This document shows, piece after piece, positions 12,061-24,287 of a stretch of 64,000 bases of DNA. Origin of the DNA: Coenobita brevimanus (lineage: Eukaryota; Arthropoda; Malacostraca; Decapoda; Coenobitidae); contig CM064697.1 in NCBI GenBank assembly GCA_032717465.1, forward strand, positions 7,095,533-7,159,532, read 5' to 3'. The translations under genes and the position numbers were made by a program. The notes under the pieces were generated by a model. That model did not search any database, was not told where the DNA came from, and saw nothing but the letters and a program-made list of their open reading frames with translations. Numbering within the stretch: position 1 is the stretch's first letter; each line of letters opens with the position of its first letter.

Positions 12061-12740
12061 TTCATTATAATATTCCTGGCCGATCTTCCATCAGACCTGA
12101 TATCATACTCGTAAAACACCACCGTTAACACCTTCCCACCAGTTCCGAGTGGCACAGCCCCGGCATAAGCTATGGTTGCAAGCTGTCGAGTGTGGCATCA
12201 CTGGAAGTTAATGCAGATCTTTTATTGAATACGTGTGTGGTATGATGCCCGAAACTAATATCTAAGTGATAGTGCGTCAGTTGTTGGCGCGCAGGATGAC
12301 TGTCTGGCCACGGGGGGAGGGGGGTGCAGCCAAGCTAACTGTATGTCCGGAATCGGGTGTGTAATATGATTACGTAAAAATATTAGGTACATTCTGAAAA
12401 GAACAGACGGTTGAATAATAAAGTTGACGTCTATCAATAACCATGAAGCTTTTTTCTTTCTTTCTTTCTTTTTCACTTCTCTGAATCTCTCCTCAGTTTT
12501 ATGAAGCCATCCGACAAATATCTGCTAAACTCAAGTGCGTAATTTCTCTAATTCTCACAGACAAATCAATACTTCCTGTTCTTCTGAAAGAAAAAAAAAA
12601 CTGCAAGAGAAAACTCACTACTAATAGAATCCAGGACAAATGGACACTGAAAATTACATGGCTTGTCCGTACTCTAACCTCGATTTTAACCGGAATTTAT
12701 ACTGACATTTTCGACTGTGAACTGGAGTTTAGTCTAGCTG
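12061..12740. other. Non-coding sequence with a short TTTC array
   Basis: TTTC units at about 12453-12472 and an A-run at 12591-12600. No gene recognised. Confidence 0.4.
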
Positions 12741-14158
12741 TCTTCCTTAAATCTCCCCTCTCGCCACTTTACTCAGCAACTTTCCTCCCCAGTTTCCCTG
12801 CCGTCCAAGAATCTCTCACGTCCCTCTTCTTGGCTATTCTAAAGTTCTCTCCTTTGTCTCTGTCCAATCTCCCTAACCATCCTTTCTTTAATGTTTTACT
12901 CCTGTTCTCTCCACTTCAGTCTCCCTCTAGGTGATTGCCACGCAACTCAATATATTTCTTAGTTTTCCATACCCCATCTTTACTCTCTCCGTCTTCCTGA
13001 AATCAGCTTCCTTTATCATTACCTTCATTTTCATTCACCCTTTCCTCTTCGGCTCTTCGTACCTCACTTCTGCTAAACTCATTTTCTCTTGTTACCCCCT
13101 TTTCTCTGACCTATCTTTACCAACTCTGCTTCTTGAATTCAACCACTTCTTTAAATGCCTTCTCTCTTATTTTCACTTTTCTCTCCGCCTCTTCCTTGTC
13201 CTTTACTTATGATTCAGTTCTGTATGTTACTATCTTCTTATTTTTGTTCCATCTCCCACTGTCCAATCTTTATCCATTCCATGCTCCTCACTTTAGCTTC
13301 CTGTTATAATCTCCCGTCTCACCTCTTTCACTCCCTCATCCCAAAACCTTAAACTGAGCATCCTGTGCTACCAGCGTCTCTTTCCCCCTTCCTTTTCTCA
13401 CTGTCTAACCATACCTCACCTTCCTCTTTCCATCTTCTCATCCTTTCTCTCTCTTCTCTCTATCTTATATTCACCTTTACCTGACACCTACATCCAGCTT
13501 CTCTTAACATTTTTTCCTTTTCCCTTCGCTTTTTGTTAGAGTAATTGTCTCTGAATTGAACATTTTTCAAACATACATTTTTTCTTCTCTTTTTCGTTTC
13601 TTTACTTCAATCTAACCCGTTCCTTTAGTCATAAATTTATTTCCCTCCGTTATTCTCCTCTATTTACTTGTACCTGTTCTCGCTGCTCTGTTCTGTCCCT
13701 TTTTCCCCTGAATTAAAACTCCTCTGTTACAACTTCTTTCTGGCTTATCTTCACCAATTCCTCATCTCCGAATTCAGTTTGATCAATTACCTTAAATTCT
13801 CTTCCCTTTTCTCTCTGTCTTATTCCTAGCTTCTGATTTCAACTTCCATTGTTGCTATCTTCTCTTTCCCATTTCCCTTTCTCTCTTCCTCCGGGATTCA
13901 ATTCTTTCTGTTACTATCTCTTCTTCCTCGTTTCTGTTCTCTCTGCCTCCCCCCAGACCCACTCCTCGCTCTTTAATTCAACCTCCCCCCATTTCTATGT
14001 TCTCCTTCCTCCTCCCTCTTCTCTCTGCCTCCACCCTAACCCATGCCTCCCTTCTGAATTGAACTCCACCCCCGTTACCATCTTCTCTTTCCTGCTCTCT
14101 TTTCTCTCCACCCCAACTATCTTGCCTCTCCCTCTCTCGCACCGCCTGCCATTACCGA
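12741..14158. repeat. Degenerate pyrimidine-rich repeat, unit roughly 80-90 bp
   Basis: Phrases such as gattcaa..ttctgttactatct, gaattcaacc and ttctctctgcctcc recur through a C/T-dominated plus strand. Units are too diverged for an exact period by eye. The S/F/L/P-rich plus-strand frames in this stretch come from the composition and carry no family motif. Confidence 0.5.
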
Positions 14159-14363
14159 TAACGACACGACGCCAGTGAATAGGCTGTGCTGCTGTTAATT
14201 ATCCTGCAGGGAGGCCGTAGTGTTGAGGATGGAGGTGAAGGGGGGAGAGGGAGCAAGGGAGGGAGGAGTTGCAGGGTAGGGGGCAATATGGTCTCCTGCA
14301 CGCACCCTTTTATCGTGGTTTTCTTTTTCACCCTCTTTTGCGGATCTTCTGGTGACCTGGGGA

Positions 14364-14364
<1 letters not shown>

Positions 14365-14404
<40 letters not shown>
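14365..14404. repeat. (GT)n microsatellite, left arm of an inverted pair
   Basis: GT array of about 40 bp, facing a CA array 41 bases downstream. Confidence 0.97.
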
Positions 14405-14405
<1 letters not shown>

Positions 14406-14444
14406 CACGGGCACAAGGGCCCCTGTCAGTGTCTGTACAGGTGA

Positions 14445-14445
<1 letters not shown>

Positions 14446-14482
<37 letters not shown>
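14446..14482. repeat. (AC)n microsatellite, right arm of an inverted pair
   Basis: AC array of about 37 bp. Because it is the complement of the GT array at 14365, the pair forms a near-perfect inverted repeat around a 41-base spacer. Confidence 0.97.
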
Positions 14483-14483
<1 letters not shown>

Positions 14484-15876
14484 TTATAAATATTAGAAAA
14501 GACGGGGAACTGTAAAGCGTGTGTACTACTGCCAGGTAGTACGGTGGTTATTTGAACATGATATGGCGTTTGTACTTCAAGCCTTCAAAAAAGAATTTAG
14601 AAAAATTATGATTTTTCGACCTCTCTCTCTCTCTCTCTCTCTCTCTGATTTTCATCTCAGACCATTCTTTTCCTGGAAGTGCTACTGGCTGTCTGTTTCT
14701 TTTCTTTCGTTCTCCCTTTCCCTCCCCCTAGCCTTTTTTCATTCTTAATGGAGCCTCCAGCGGCTGGATGTGTAACGTGTGCGTCTACCATCCCTCCTGA
14801 CCTACTGTACATGCATTAGTATGACCTTTCGTGAGGTCCCAATTGTTCGCACCTTTTCGATGTTCTCTCCATCACATACACAAACTCTCTTTATACAAAC
14901 ATAGCCACTCCAACACAATTTTCAAACAAAAATTATTAACCTACACTCTAAAATCCCTCCACACGTGCTGCATACTCTTGCTTGAAGCACTGGGTGAAAG
15001 TGGTGTTCCTCGGCCCTACTTAAAGTTACCCCTCGGAACCAGTAAAACATGCCTTAAAGGTTCACATATATGAGATATACCCACTGATGCCAGGCGTGCC
15101 CAAGTCCGCCTCTACAATACAAAATAATATTCATAGATATATACAGTGTTATCATTCCTTCCTTTGTGTGGTTTTTATACTCTCCTTTCTGCTCGGGTAT
15201 CCGTTCTCACATTTTTTTCACCCTTCTCTTCCGCGACAGCATTTACGGTGCTCCAAATACAGACACTTTTCTTTTCTTTTTTATTTCTCGAAGTGGGATG
15301 ATTTCTTTACTACGGCGATCTTTCTAATGCCTTATAATCCTCTACGTTAAATATATCTATCATTCCGCTTCCAATCGTGCTTTTCCACTTTCCTTCTTTA
15401 TCGCCTCATTAATAAGCACTAGGTCATTCTTGTACTCTTTCAGTACGATGACGCATGACATGAGCATATTCCTTCAACCTTCAGAAGAGTTTTATTCGCA
15501 TACTGCAGATATAAGCATTCACCATTAATCCTTTCAACATGATGTGAATTAACTGCATATTTTTCCCCATAACGAGGGGGTTAATATTCTGTCCCTCACC
15601 CCCTTCCTTTCCTTCTTTCTTAGTGACCATTTTCATCTGCTCTGTTAATCCTTCATTATAATTGCTTAACTTTCTTCTTTTATCCCGGTATCCCTTCAAT
15701 CATTGCCTTTCTTTCTGTTCGGATTCCATTCCATTCCATTACGTGTTGTTGCTTTGTTTCTCTATTACGGTACTTCTTCATATATTTTCCCTCTCAGTTT
15801 ACACTTTCCCTACTTCCATTTTACGCACCAAAGCTCACCCTGTTATCCCATCTCCCTGCGTCTATTTCTTTTTGTT

Positions 15877-15877
<1 letters not shown>
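14483..15877. other. Mixed to pyrimidine-rich non-coding sequence
   Basis: Contains a CT tract at 14623-14646. At 15430-15560 there are scattered words from family A (ctttcagtacgatgacgca; ttaatcctttcaacatgat), suggesting a decayed copy. No gene recognised. Confidence 0.4.
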
Positions 15878-15917
<40 letters not shown>

Positions 15918-15928
15918 CCCCTTTTTTA

Positions 15929-15971
<43 letters not shown>

Positions 15972-16011
15972 CCCCTTTTTTACTTTCTCTCTCTCTCTCT
16001 CTCTCTCTCTC
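15878..16011. repeat. Three CT arrays in a 54-bp tandem duplication
   Basis: The phrase catatccccttttttacttt occurs at 15913 and 15967 (54 bp apart) and is embedded between CT arrays, so the whole CT-plus-spacer block has been duplicated. Confidence 0.92.
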
Positions 16012-16252
16012 CAGCCTCCCCCGCTCCCTCTTTCACCCAAACACGTCACTTCCATCACCCTTTCAGTCCCGCGTTGAGAAGTACAAGAGGGCGTTGAAGA
16101 GAGTCGGATAAGGGGTGTGGAGAAGGGGACGGGAGGTGACAGCTAAGGGTAGGGGTGTGGGAGGGGGATAGAGGGGGGGGGAGAAATGAGGCTCAGAAAG
16201 GATCAGAAATGCTAAATGAATGGAGGGTAGTGGAACGGATGTGGGAAAAGGG

Positions 16253-16256
<4 letters not shown>

Positions 16257-16330
<74 letters not shown>
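16257..16330. repeat. (GA)n microsatellite
   Basis: GA array of about 74 bp. Confidence 0.97.
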
Positions 16331-16334
<4 letters not shown>

Positions 16335-16783
16335 AGGGATTAGGGTCAGATAGGATTAGAAATGGTAAATGAATGGAAGCTGTGATCGAACGAATGTGGA
16401 AATGGAAAGAGAGTGGGAAAAAATATCTAACGAAACACTAAAAGAGAAAGTGAGAGAATGAGATACGAGAATAAAAATATAAGGGATAAGGGAAAAACGG
16501 GGAGAGATGACAGACAGAGAGGATAAGAAGAGGTAAATGAGCGAGACGGTGGTAGAATGAAAGATGATAAGGGAGGAAAAGAATCAAAATAAAGGAAAAC
16601 ATAAGACATTAATAGAAGGAAGGGTATAGAGGTAATGACGGGGAAACTGAAGATCAGATAGGATAAGAGGGGGTACATAAATGAAGACAGACTTAGGAAA
16701 TGGATGTGGGAACAGGAGAAAGGTGGGACGAGAATCTGGACCGGTATATACAGAAAAGTGGAAGTGAAGAGGAGTATTAGGGA

Positions 16784-16786
<3 letters not shown>

Positions 16787-16815
<29 letters not shown>
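16787..16815. repeat. (GA)n microsatellite
   Basis: GA array of about 29 bp. Confidence 0.95.
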
Positions 16816-16818
<3 letters not shown>

Positions 16819-17199
16819 ACAAAGGGACTGAACAAGGCGATAATGAGAGCCAGAAGGGTAAATGAAAAAGAAGTTGGAACAAATGAAGGAAGAGCAGACA
16901 GACGGAACCCAAACAAATAGCAAAGAATGGGAGAAGCGAGGGCCTCAAAGGGATTACACAGACAAACTATCGACGGAGGGAAAACAAAGGTAAGGAAGAA
17001 CAACAGGCAACAAAGGAGTGAAGGAATGATGTAAAAGGAAGGGAGAGTGTCAGGCGAGGGACGAGGGCGAGGGGCAAGGTATAAAAACGAACGAAAGCGG
17101 ATGAAGGCGATTGGTGAGGTGAAAGAGAGTGGTTGTGTGAGAACGGACGAGGAAAAGTGTGAAAGGAACTGAAAGTATGATGGGAGTGAGAAAGTGTGA

Positions 17200-17480
17200 T
17201 GAAAATGGGAGAAAGTGTGAATGCAAGTGAGAGAAGTGGGAATGCAAGTGAGAAATGTGAATGCAAGTGAGAAATGTGAATGCAAGTGAGAGAAAGTATA
17301 TGAATACGAGTTAGAGAAAACATGAATGCAAGTGACAAAGTGTTAATACGAGTGAGGGGAAATATGAATACAGGTCAGTGTGAGTCTGAGTGACAGAAAG
17401 TGGGAATGACAGGGAAGAAGATGCGAGTGAAGGAAAATTTGAATGCAAGTGTGGATGCGAGTTGGATAACGGGATGAAGA
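17200..17480. repeat. Minisatellite with gaatgcaagtgaga unit
   Basis: The core gaatgcaagtgagaaatgt repeats cleanly at about 17220-17290 with an 18-24 bp spacing, then decays through gaatacgagt variants to 17480. Minus-strand peptides rich in SLAFT and HIHFS come from it. Confidence 0.8.
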
Positions 17481-17517
17481 TTCTGAAATGTGAGAACAAG
17501 ATAACTAAATCTGTCTC

Positions 17518-17690
17518 CCTCACTTCAAGGCGTCCTTTCAAAGATGAATAATATCGTCTTAAGGTTGGATGAATGAAATATAAAAAGGCGTCACTGTCCT
17601 AAGGATTAAAAAAAAAAAAAAAAACTCCTTCACTAAGATCCTTCCTTAAATAAGAGTCATTGTACTGAAGGCGTTAAGATAATGAAGTGA
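17518..17690. mobile_element. Family A foldback element, decayed copy
   Basis: Contains ctttcaaagatgaataatatcgtct, the family A inner region split over this stretch, and later tgtactgaaggcgttaa, matching its terminal end. An A-run at 17608-17624 interrupts it. Confidence 0.4.
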
Positions 17691-17749
17691 GGTGAAGTGA
17701 GTGACTGTGTGAGGACAAGGAAGGGAGAGTGCAATGTGGCTAGAGTGCG

Positions 17750-17958
17750 TATTCTCGTCGGTTAAGGAAACTCCCTAGCACCTCTTCCTTAGTGATTTAT
17801 TTTGGATACGGCTGGTTAATATCGCTTTGTATGTTTTTTATGCTGAGTATGGTGGCATTGGAGTGATTTAAATAACACAGAAGAGAACGATAAGGAGTAA
17901 TAAGCAAAATAAATCACTTGGGAAGATGTGTTAGGAAGTTTCCGTAACCGACAAGAAT
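17750..17958. mobile_element. Family B: 209-bp foldback element, complete copy
   Basis: The left end attctcgtcggttaagg and the reverse complement of the right end, attcttgtcggttacgg, start an inverted repeat of about 55 bp. It continues through cctcttccttagtgattta on the left and its counterpart on the right. The interior holds no coding frame, so it is a MITE-like non-autonomous element. A second copy in opposite orientation lies at 18508. Confidence 0.8.
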
Positions 17959-18507
17959 CCCGGCCTTGGGGTAAAAGGTGAAAATGTCGAGACGTGACCA
18001 TGACAAAACTGAATGAAAGGGACAAAGGTAAGGACGGACGGAAATGCATAAAACGTGATGGCGATGGACAAGAACGAGCCGCTGTGTGAAACCGTGTGGG
18101 AGAAAAGGTGAATGCAAGTGGGAGTAGAGGAATTCTCCGAAACGTGAGAATGACAGAACTGAAGGTATGGATGAGATGCAACGAAGATGGAGTGTGTGAG
18201 AGATAGACAGTGGGGTATGTAAGATGTAAGGAACTAATGTGTTATATGAATGAGTATCCGTGGAGTCTACAAAGGGTGGAATGAGAGAAAATCAGGAGTG
18301 ATGGATCAGTACAAGTCGTCTTAACAAGTACTAAAGCATGAAGGATGAGAGTGTAAGAGACGGATGAGATGGGATGGAATGAGAGGCGTGATGTGCGGAA
18401 GGAAATAGGAACAATACGAGTAAGGTATGATTAAATACGTTCGAAAGAGTTAAGTCCTTCAGGACGAGGAAGGCCTTTAACCTTCGTTGCATGACGCCAG
18501 GCTCTGC

Positions 18508-18691
18508 ATTCTCGTCGGATAAGGAAGCTACTCAACACCTCTTCCTAAGCAATTGATTTTGCTCATTACTCCTTACTATCCTCTTCTGGGTTACTTAAAT
18601 CATTCAAATGCCACCATACTCAGCATAAATAATATACAAATTGATATTAACCACCTAAATCCAAAAAATAAATCGCTGAGGAAGAAGTGCT
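18508..18691. mobile_element. Family B element, inverted copy lacking its right end
   Basis: It begins attctcgtcggataagg and contains atgccaccatactcagca, the reverse complement of the interior of the 17750 copy. Its terminal repeat stops after gaggaagaagtgct, so the outer ~20 bp of the right end is lost or replaced. Confidence 0.75.
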
Positions 18692-18787
18692 ATTATTGCT
18701 GTTTATTATTCGCTACCACCATTTAACATAATTTAGCTAGTGACGACCTCTCGTAGAGCCATAGTTATAAAGTACTTTCCACGGACC

Positions 18788-18869
18788 TTATCAGTACGAT
18801 GACGCCTATCTTGCTACCACTAAACGATTTTACTCAGCCTGGGAGAAGCCTCTCACAGCGAAAGGTTAA
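18788..18869. mobile_element. Family A foldback element
   Basis: Runs from ttatcagtacgatgacgcc through ttgctacc and aacgattttactcagcc to a gcgaaaggttaa end. The order of words is the family A order. Confidence 0.6.
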
Positions 18870-18874
18870 GTATG

Positions 18875-19000
18875 GGTGGAAAGCGTGAGGCCCAGCGATT
18901 ATGCAGAGTGCGGGGTGGACAGCGTGAAGAATGAGGCGTCCAGGCAGTGGGTGTTGGGAAGCGTGAGAGCCAGGCAGCGTGAGGCGGGGATGGTGGCGAG
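18875..19000. repeat. G-rich agcgtgag repeats
   Basis: The word agcgtgag or a close variant occurs about five times at irregular spacing, possibly a young minisatellite seed. Confidence 0.45.
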
Positions 19001-19410
19001 ATAAGACACCATGTGGAGATGAGGCAGTGGAATTAATGAAGCGGGCAAAGAATGAGGCCTTATGAACGTGAGGAAATCAGGCGAGCGAGGCGTTAGAGCA
19101 CGAGGGACGAGAGTCTGAAGCCATATTTATAAATTATCTTGAACCAAAGTTGTGTGTAAGAGTGCTGATTTATACTTTGTTTTCACACACAGAGATACAA
19201 ACATTTCACAAAGTACAGTGAATTTTAAAGCAAAAAAAATAAGGCAGCTAATTTTTTGGTTGACAATTAGCCGTTATAGAATTTTACTTATCCCAAATTA
19301 GTTGACTTAATCAACTGAAAGAAGCCATTCTTAACTAATTCTTGTTACTTATACATCATATCATTCAGCTTACGATCAAACATGAGAGATTATATACCGT
19401 CATCATTACC

Positions 19411-19609
19411 CCTTCAAAAAAAAGAGGTCCTCTCCCCCAAGCAGAATACAGTAAAATCGCCTGGTAACCCAGATGACGTAACGCGTTGAGAGAGTATATT
19501 GTCTTCATTACTCCCTTTCACTAACGGAGGGCTCTCCAAAGATGAGTGAAATCGTCTGGTAGCGGCAAAGAATAAAACATAAATGGGGTACCCGTGTTGA
19601 AAGGGTTAA
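19411..19609. mobile_element. Family A elements, two adjacent partial copies
   Basis: The first part (to about 19488) has ctctcccccaagcagaatac then aaaatcgcctggtaaccc and gatgacgtaacgcg. The second (from 19508) has ttactccctttcactaacgg, then gaaatcgtctggtagc and ends tgttgaaagggttaa. Confidence 0.6.
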
Positions 19610-20929
19610 GATCCTTTATAATACTCCCTCCGGCCCCCTGGTGGTGAGTGACAAGGATTAATTAGCATGAAGAACACGGACCTTGTTCCTCACTCTGGAT
19701 CCCCGGCTCCTCACCACCTCAGGCCAGCGTTTATTTTTCATTTCCACACCGGCGTGAACGAAAGATCTCGACGACACACCGGGAGAAGGAGCCAAGAAGA
19801 TGCCATTAAAAAGAGACAAATGAAGGGACAAATACAGCAATGTTCGCACAAGGCGAGACGGACGAATAAATAAACCAAGTTAAGTGGCACTAGTGATTTA
19901 ATGAGGTCTCCACGACACACGAAGCGAGAAAGTAAACGCCATACCGTAGGAAGAGATAACTCCGCGGACGTATATATACTTTTTCTTTTCACTTTAACTT
20001 CTGTTAAAACTGCCATCTCTCCATCTTGAATGCTTTGTTGTACAATTGATTAACACTTGAATATCATACTGGTCATGAAAAATCAATGAGGAAAGGTTGT
20101 AGAGCTATAGCATTGTCTTCTTCGACTTTTCTTCTTCTTCTTCTTCCCCAACAATCTTCTTCTCCTTCTTCTGCCCACTGAGCCACGTGAATTAAGCTGC
20201 AAAAGGACGAAAAGCCGAGCCAAGAAAAGGTGAACGAACAGTAGTGATGGTAGCAAAAGATAAGGTGAGAGATTAGGCCAAAATAAGTAGAATTAACGAC
20301 GCCGGTGGGTGAAGCGACCTCAACGACAGACGAGATGACAGTGTAAACAAAAAGGGAAGTGACAAATGGACGCCGCGACGAAACATGGCGATGTTAACGA
20401 GAAGTGAATGTACAAGAACGCTGCTGTGGCGGTGAGAGACGCGACTTCTACGGTGTTATAATCCAAAGACAAACTAATGACAGAAATGGAAGCAAGACTG
20501 AAGGTGCTGGACTGCATGAGAAACACACACACACACACTCACAAAACAAAAAAAGGCAAAAGATAATAATACTCTGGTAGGAAAAGGTCTTACGAAATAT
20601 CACAAGAAGAAGAAAAGGCACGAAGCACGGAAAAAGATAAAAAAAAATATAAAAACAAGAATCCCATAACGAGGACAGAGGTTAATGATACGGACCGAGA
20701 GAAGGGTGGAAAGGCCAGGGGAGAGAAGGGGAAAAAACAGGGAACACACGCATAAGTAGAGCCATAACGAGGGGACAGCGGGAGGCGAATACAGAGCAGA
20801 AAAAGCAGATGAAGAGAGGGGAGAAATGTAAGGGGGAGTATTATCACACGGGAGCCTAATGGTGCGAACGCGGCCAAAGTGGGGTATGTTGGTACAGAGA
20901 ATGAGGTTGCTCTCAAGGAGAAAAATGGA
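19610..20929. other. Mixed non-coding sequence
   Basis: Contains a TTC run at 20134-20170, a short CA tract at 20523-20539, and a purine-leaning stretch at 20570-20930. Several open frames cross it, none with a recognisable domain. Confidence 0.4.
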
Positions 20930-21345
20930 GTGGGATACTATTATTGCCGTAATCATTTTTACTTAGCCACCCAGATAGCAGCACCGTCCTAAAGGCTCCG
21001 TTCACCACCAAGGAACCCAGTTTTCTAATCCACCAACCAGTATGCTGATCCAACAAAAGAGGTTGATTCCTGGGTACTATTATTGATATTATTTTTACTC
21101 AGCCACCCAGAAACAGCATCGTTCTAATAGTTTCATTTCCTACCAAAGCACTTGGTTCTCTAGTTCCACGCCTAACATGAAGATTCAGGAAATGAGTTTA
21201 TTCTGAGCACAGTAATGGAATGGATACTGTTACTGTAATTATCGTTTTTACTTGGACACATTTCCTCCGTCCCAAAGCTTCCATTCACCACTAAAGTCTT
21301 CATCTCTTCTAATTCCGCACCCACCATGGAACACCAATCTACATT
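20930..21345. repeat. Tandem repeat, unit about 140-149 bp, three copies
   Basis: The opening ctattattgccgtaatcat (20939) recurs as ctattattgatattat (21079) and ctgttactgtaattatc (21228). Each is followed by tttttacttagccacccag-like sequence, then a tcaccaccaa-like phrase, then a cca-rich end. Units have diverged clearly. Confidence 0.75.
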
Positions 21346-21539
21346 TTCACTCTCTTTTCAGTTCTTTTCATTTTCCATTTCCCTCAAACAATTCTCCTCC
21401 CTAGAAGAGCTCCCTGCTTTCAAGTCCATCTCAGTCCTTGAGGTGCAGCCTTAATGCACCTTTTCCATTCCACACCCCTACACAGTCATCCCACTCCCCT
21501 TCTGCATCTTTAACCATATAGTATACACATAAGCTTACC

Positions 21540-21604
21540 CACGCCCCCCCCCCTCCCCCGTATATAGCCACACAAGCACGAATGCGCGCACGCAATCCCC
21601 CCCC

Positions 21605-21640
<36 letters not shown>
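21540..21640. repeat. Poly-C, (TGTC)n and (CT)n cluster
   Basis: Two C-rich runs, about five TGTC units and a short CT array lie within 100 bp. Confidence 0.85.
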
Positions 21641-22305
21641 CATACGACATATAAAAATACCTGCATACTCGAACCAACTTCCAACCTGCAATACATGCAA
21701 CTTCACTCTCGTCAGTAAAACAACCGACCTTCTCCACCCATCCCACCCCCTCCCCCCAGCCATCAAGTACCTACCCCAGGGCGAGGATCCCCACCATTAT
21801 TTTATCCCAGAGTTTGGCACTATCTCGGCCACCGCGCTCCTTCAAGCAAACTTTAAACTCACCAGAGAAGTGTAATTTTTCCCTGAGGAGCAAGAAGTTC
21901 CAGCAGCAACGTTAATAACTCCAGGACACCAAGGCTGGAGGGGGAAGGGAATTTAATAACTGGAGGGAGAACTTTACCTTCATTTTATGGGAGACATGGT
22001 CATTAGTCAGGAGTCGTTTCGTGTATAATCCTTTTCCACTAATGACTTGGAGACTGTATATTATGTGCATAAGCTTTCTCGTACCGGAGCCCAGTTCGTG
22101 ACTAATAAAGCAGCTCACTGCCACTCACTCAAACACGAACACCCACTAACTGAAATGCTTGCCCGTGAAAAACTGTACAGACCTGTGTATGAAAATATTA
22201 TTGTACTTACAAATGCAAGCTTTCATTCGGACCCATAGAAAAAATTAAATCACTGTTTCTCACAGTCGCAATCATTAACCAAATTCTTGTTAAAATAATA
22301 CCTTA

Positions 22306-22306
<1 letters not shown>
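21641..22306. other. Non-coding sequence, nothing recognised
   Basis: Ordinary complexity. Small frames cross it without any family signature. Confidence 0.35.

Positions 22307-22356
<50 letters not shown>
22307..22356. repeat. (CA)n microsatellite
   Basis: CA array of about 50 bp. Confidence 0.97.
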
Positions 22357-22358
<2 letters not shown>

Positions 22359-22715
22359 AGCTACCATCACTCCCACCACAACCATATTTCTACTGCAGTC
22401 ACCATCCCTTCTCCGTAACCACAATTTCTGCTACATTTATATCACAACCATTACGCCATTCATAACACCAGCGGCTAGTCGTCCATCCTCCTTTCCCTTG
22501 TCTCTAATAACGCCCGTCACACAGGATATACCAGAGTTCTTCGACTGTGCAACAAGCTGCAACTTATTCTGCCACGCTATGAGCCCACTTTCCCAGACTG
22601 AGAGTTGCATTGGCTAAGTGGAGAGGTTCATCCCAGCGAAAGCATTTGTGTCACTCAGCTGTGCAACTCCACGGATAAACACGAGGGAACCAGGGTGATG
22701 AAGATTGGAAGTAAA
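22357..22715. other. Non-coding sequence
   Basis: Contains a 12-base near-inverted phrase around gtgcaacaagctgcaac and ctgtgcaactcc, too weak to call an element. Confidence 0.35.
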
Positions 22716-23066
22716 CGTCTGTCTGTCCATGTATCTATCTGTCTATCTACAGTCAGATGCCTTAATCCCGGAGGGAGTGACCACAGACAAACCGCCTCTT
22801 CTCGTATGTCACCCTGTCACCCGCCGTTAAGCTGTCCTCCTTCCAGCTCACACCTCCTACATTCAAATACCTCTCCACTTCATTCTCGGTCTTCCCCTCT
22901 CCCTCTCCCCCTCATTCACATACACTCTCCTAGTCAGTCTCTCATTCTCCATACTCTGCACATAACCAATGCATTTCAGAGTACTTCTACCACTTTCCAA
23001 CACATCCACATCAGCACCACAACACTCCTTAACGTCTATATGTCTGCCTGTCTCTCCACGTAATAC
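22716..23066 (-). pseudogene. Decayed non-LTR retrotransposon 3' end with frameshift
   Basis: On the minus strand the peptide includes YVQSMENERLTRRVYVNE followed by ERGRPRMKWRG, the same C-terminal reverse-transcriptase-ORF signature as the copy at 6686 but from a different, older lineage. After KWRGI the frame meets a stop. The downstream match (GVSWKE, later RFVCGHSLRD and a stop at 22762-22764) continues in another frame, so at least one indel has occurred. A degenerate TAGA/CAGA tail at 22716-22750 marks the 3' end. The copy is 5'-truncated near 23066 and is not functional. Confidence 0.7.
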
Positions 23067-23708
<642 letters not shown>

Positions 23709-24287
23709 TATAAATATAAAAATTTATTAATAACAACTGATGTGATATAAAGATGGGGGACAATCAATACGATGAGCTAAAGAAGGCAGCCAAACAAAAG
23801 GGGGACGAGAAATACAGTATAAAGGTGGCAGATAAAGCTGAGCCTTTAACCACGCCCCTGTAAACCCGAGGGAAAGGAGGGGCGGTTGGCTCTCCATAGG
23901 CCGCAGTAATGGACGTATCATGCTCCCTCCCATCCTGTTAACCTCTAGTCTAAAGCCCATTCTGCACAATTTCCTCCAGCCGGGTTCCACAAAGGACGCC
24001 TCAGTAATGCATCTCGTTAGGGGTAAAAACTTAATAAACAAAGGAAGTCCACATTTTCCCGGTAAGTAAGGGTAGAAAAACCATGGAATGATTTTGCTGC
24101 CTAATGGGAAAATCGGCCGTTCATCAGAGCTGGTTGTATAGCATTATGGTTATTTGGTGAGTGACGGAGAGTGCTGGGGCAAATCCGCTCAAAGTGAATA
24201 TATGGCAAGGTTAATGGTGGTGCTGGTGGAGGGGGGAGATAGGGATTATTTACGTTGGGGTCACGCAGGGATCTGTATTTACCTGTC
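23709..24287. other. Non-coding sequence
   Basis: No repeat family or credible coding frame seen. Confidence 0.35.

Larger units (their letters stand above)
16076..18420. repeat. Purine-rich domain after a strand switch
   Basis: From about 16,075 the plus strand changes within a few tens of bases from C/T-dominated to A/G-dominated and stays so for over 2 kb. Recurrent phrases include ggtaaatgaatg and gataggata, an old minisatellite-like texture. The minus-strand frame of 233 codons here is S/L/F/P-rich and follows composition, not a recognisable protein. Family A and B elements are inserted in it. Confidence 0.6.

Noticed and set aside
15878..16011. CRISPR-like repeat-spacer pattern in CT arrays
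   Set aside because: Only a 54-bp tandem duplication of a microsatellite; the sequence is eukaryotic and the 'spacers' are CT dinucleotides.
16584..17285. 233-codon minus-strand frame that could look like a multi-pass membrane protein
   Set aside because: It lies wholly in a purine-rich tract; the hydrophobic S/L/F/P composition is the automatic reading of C/T-rich DNA, and two other frames are open over the same bases.
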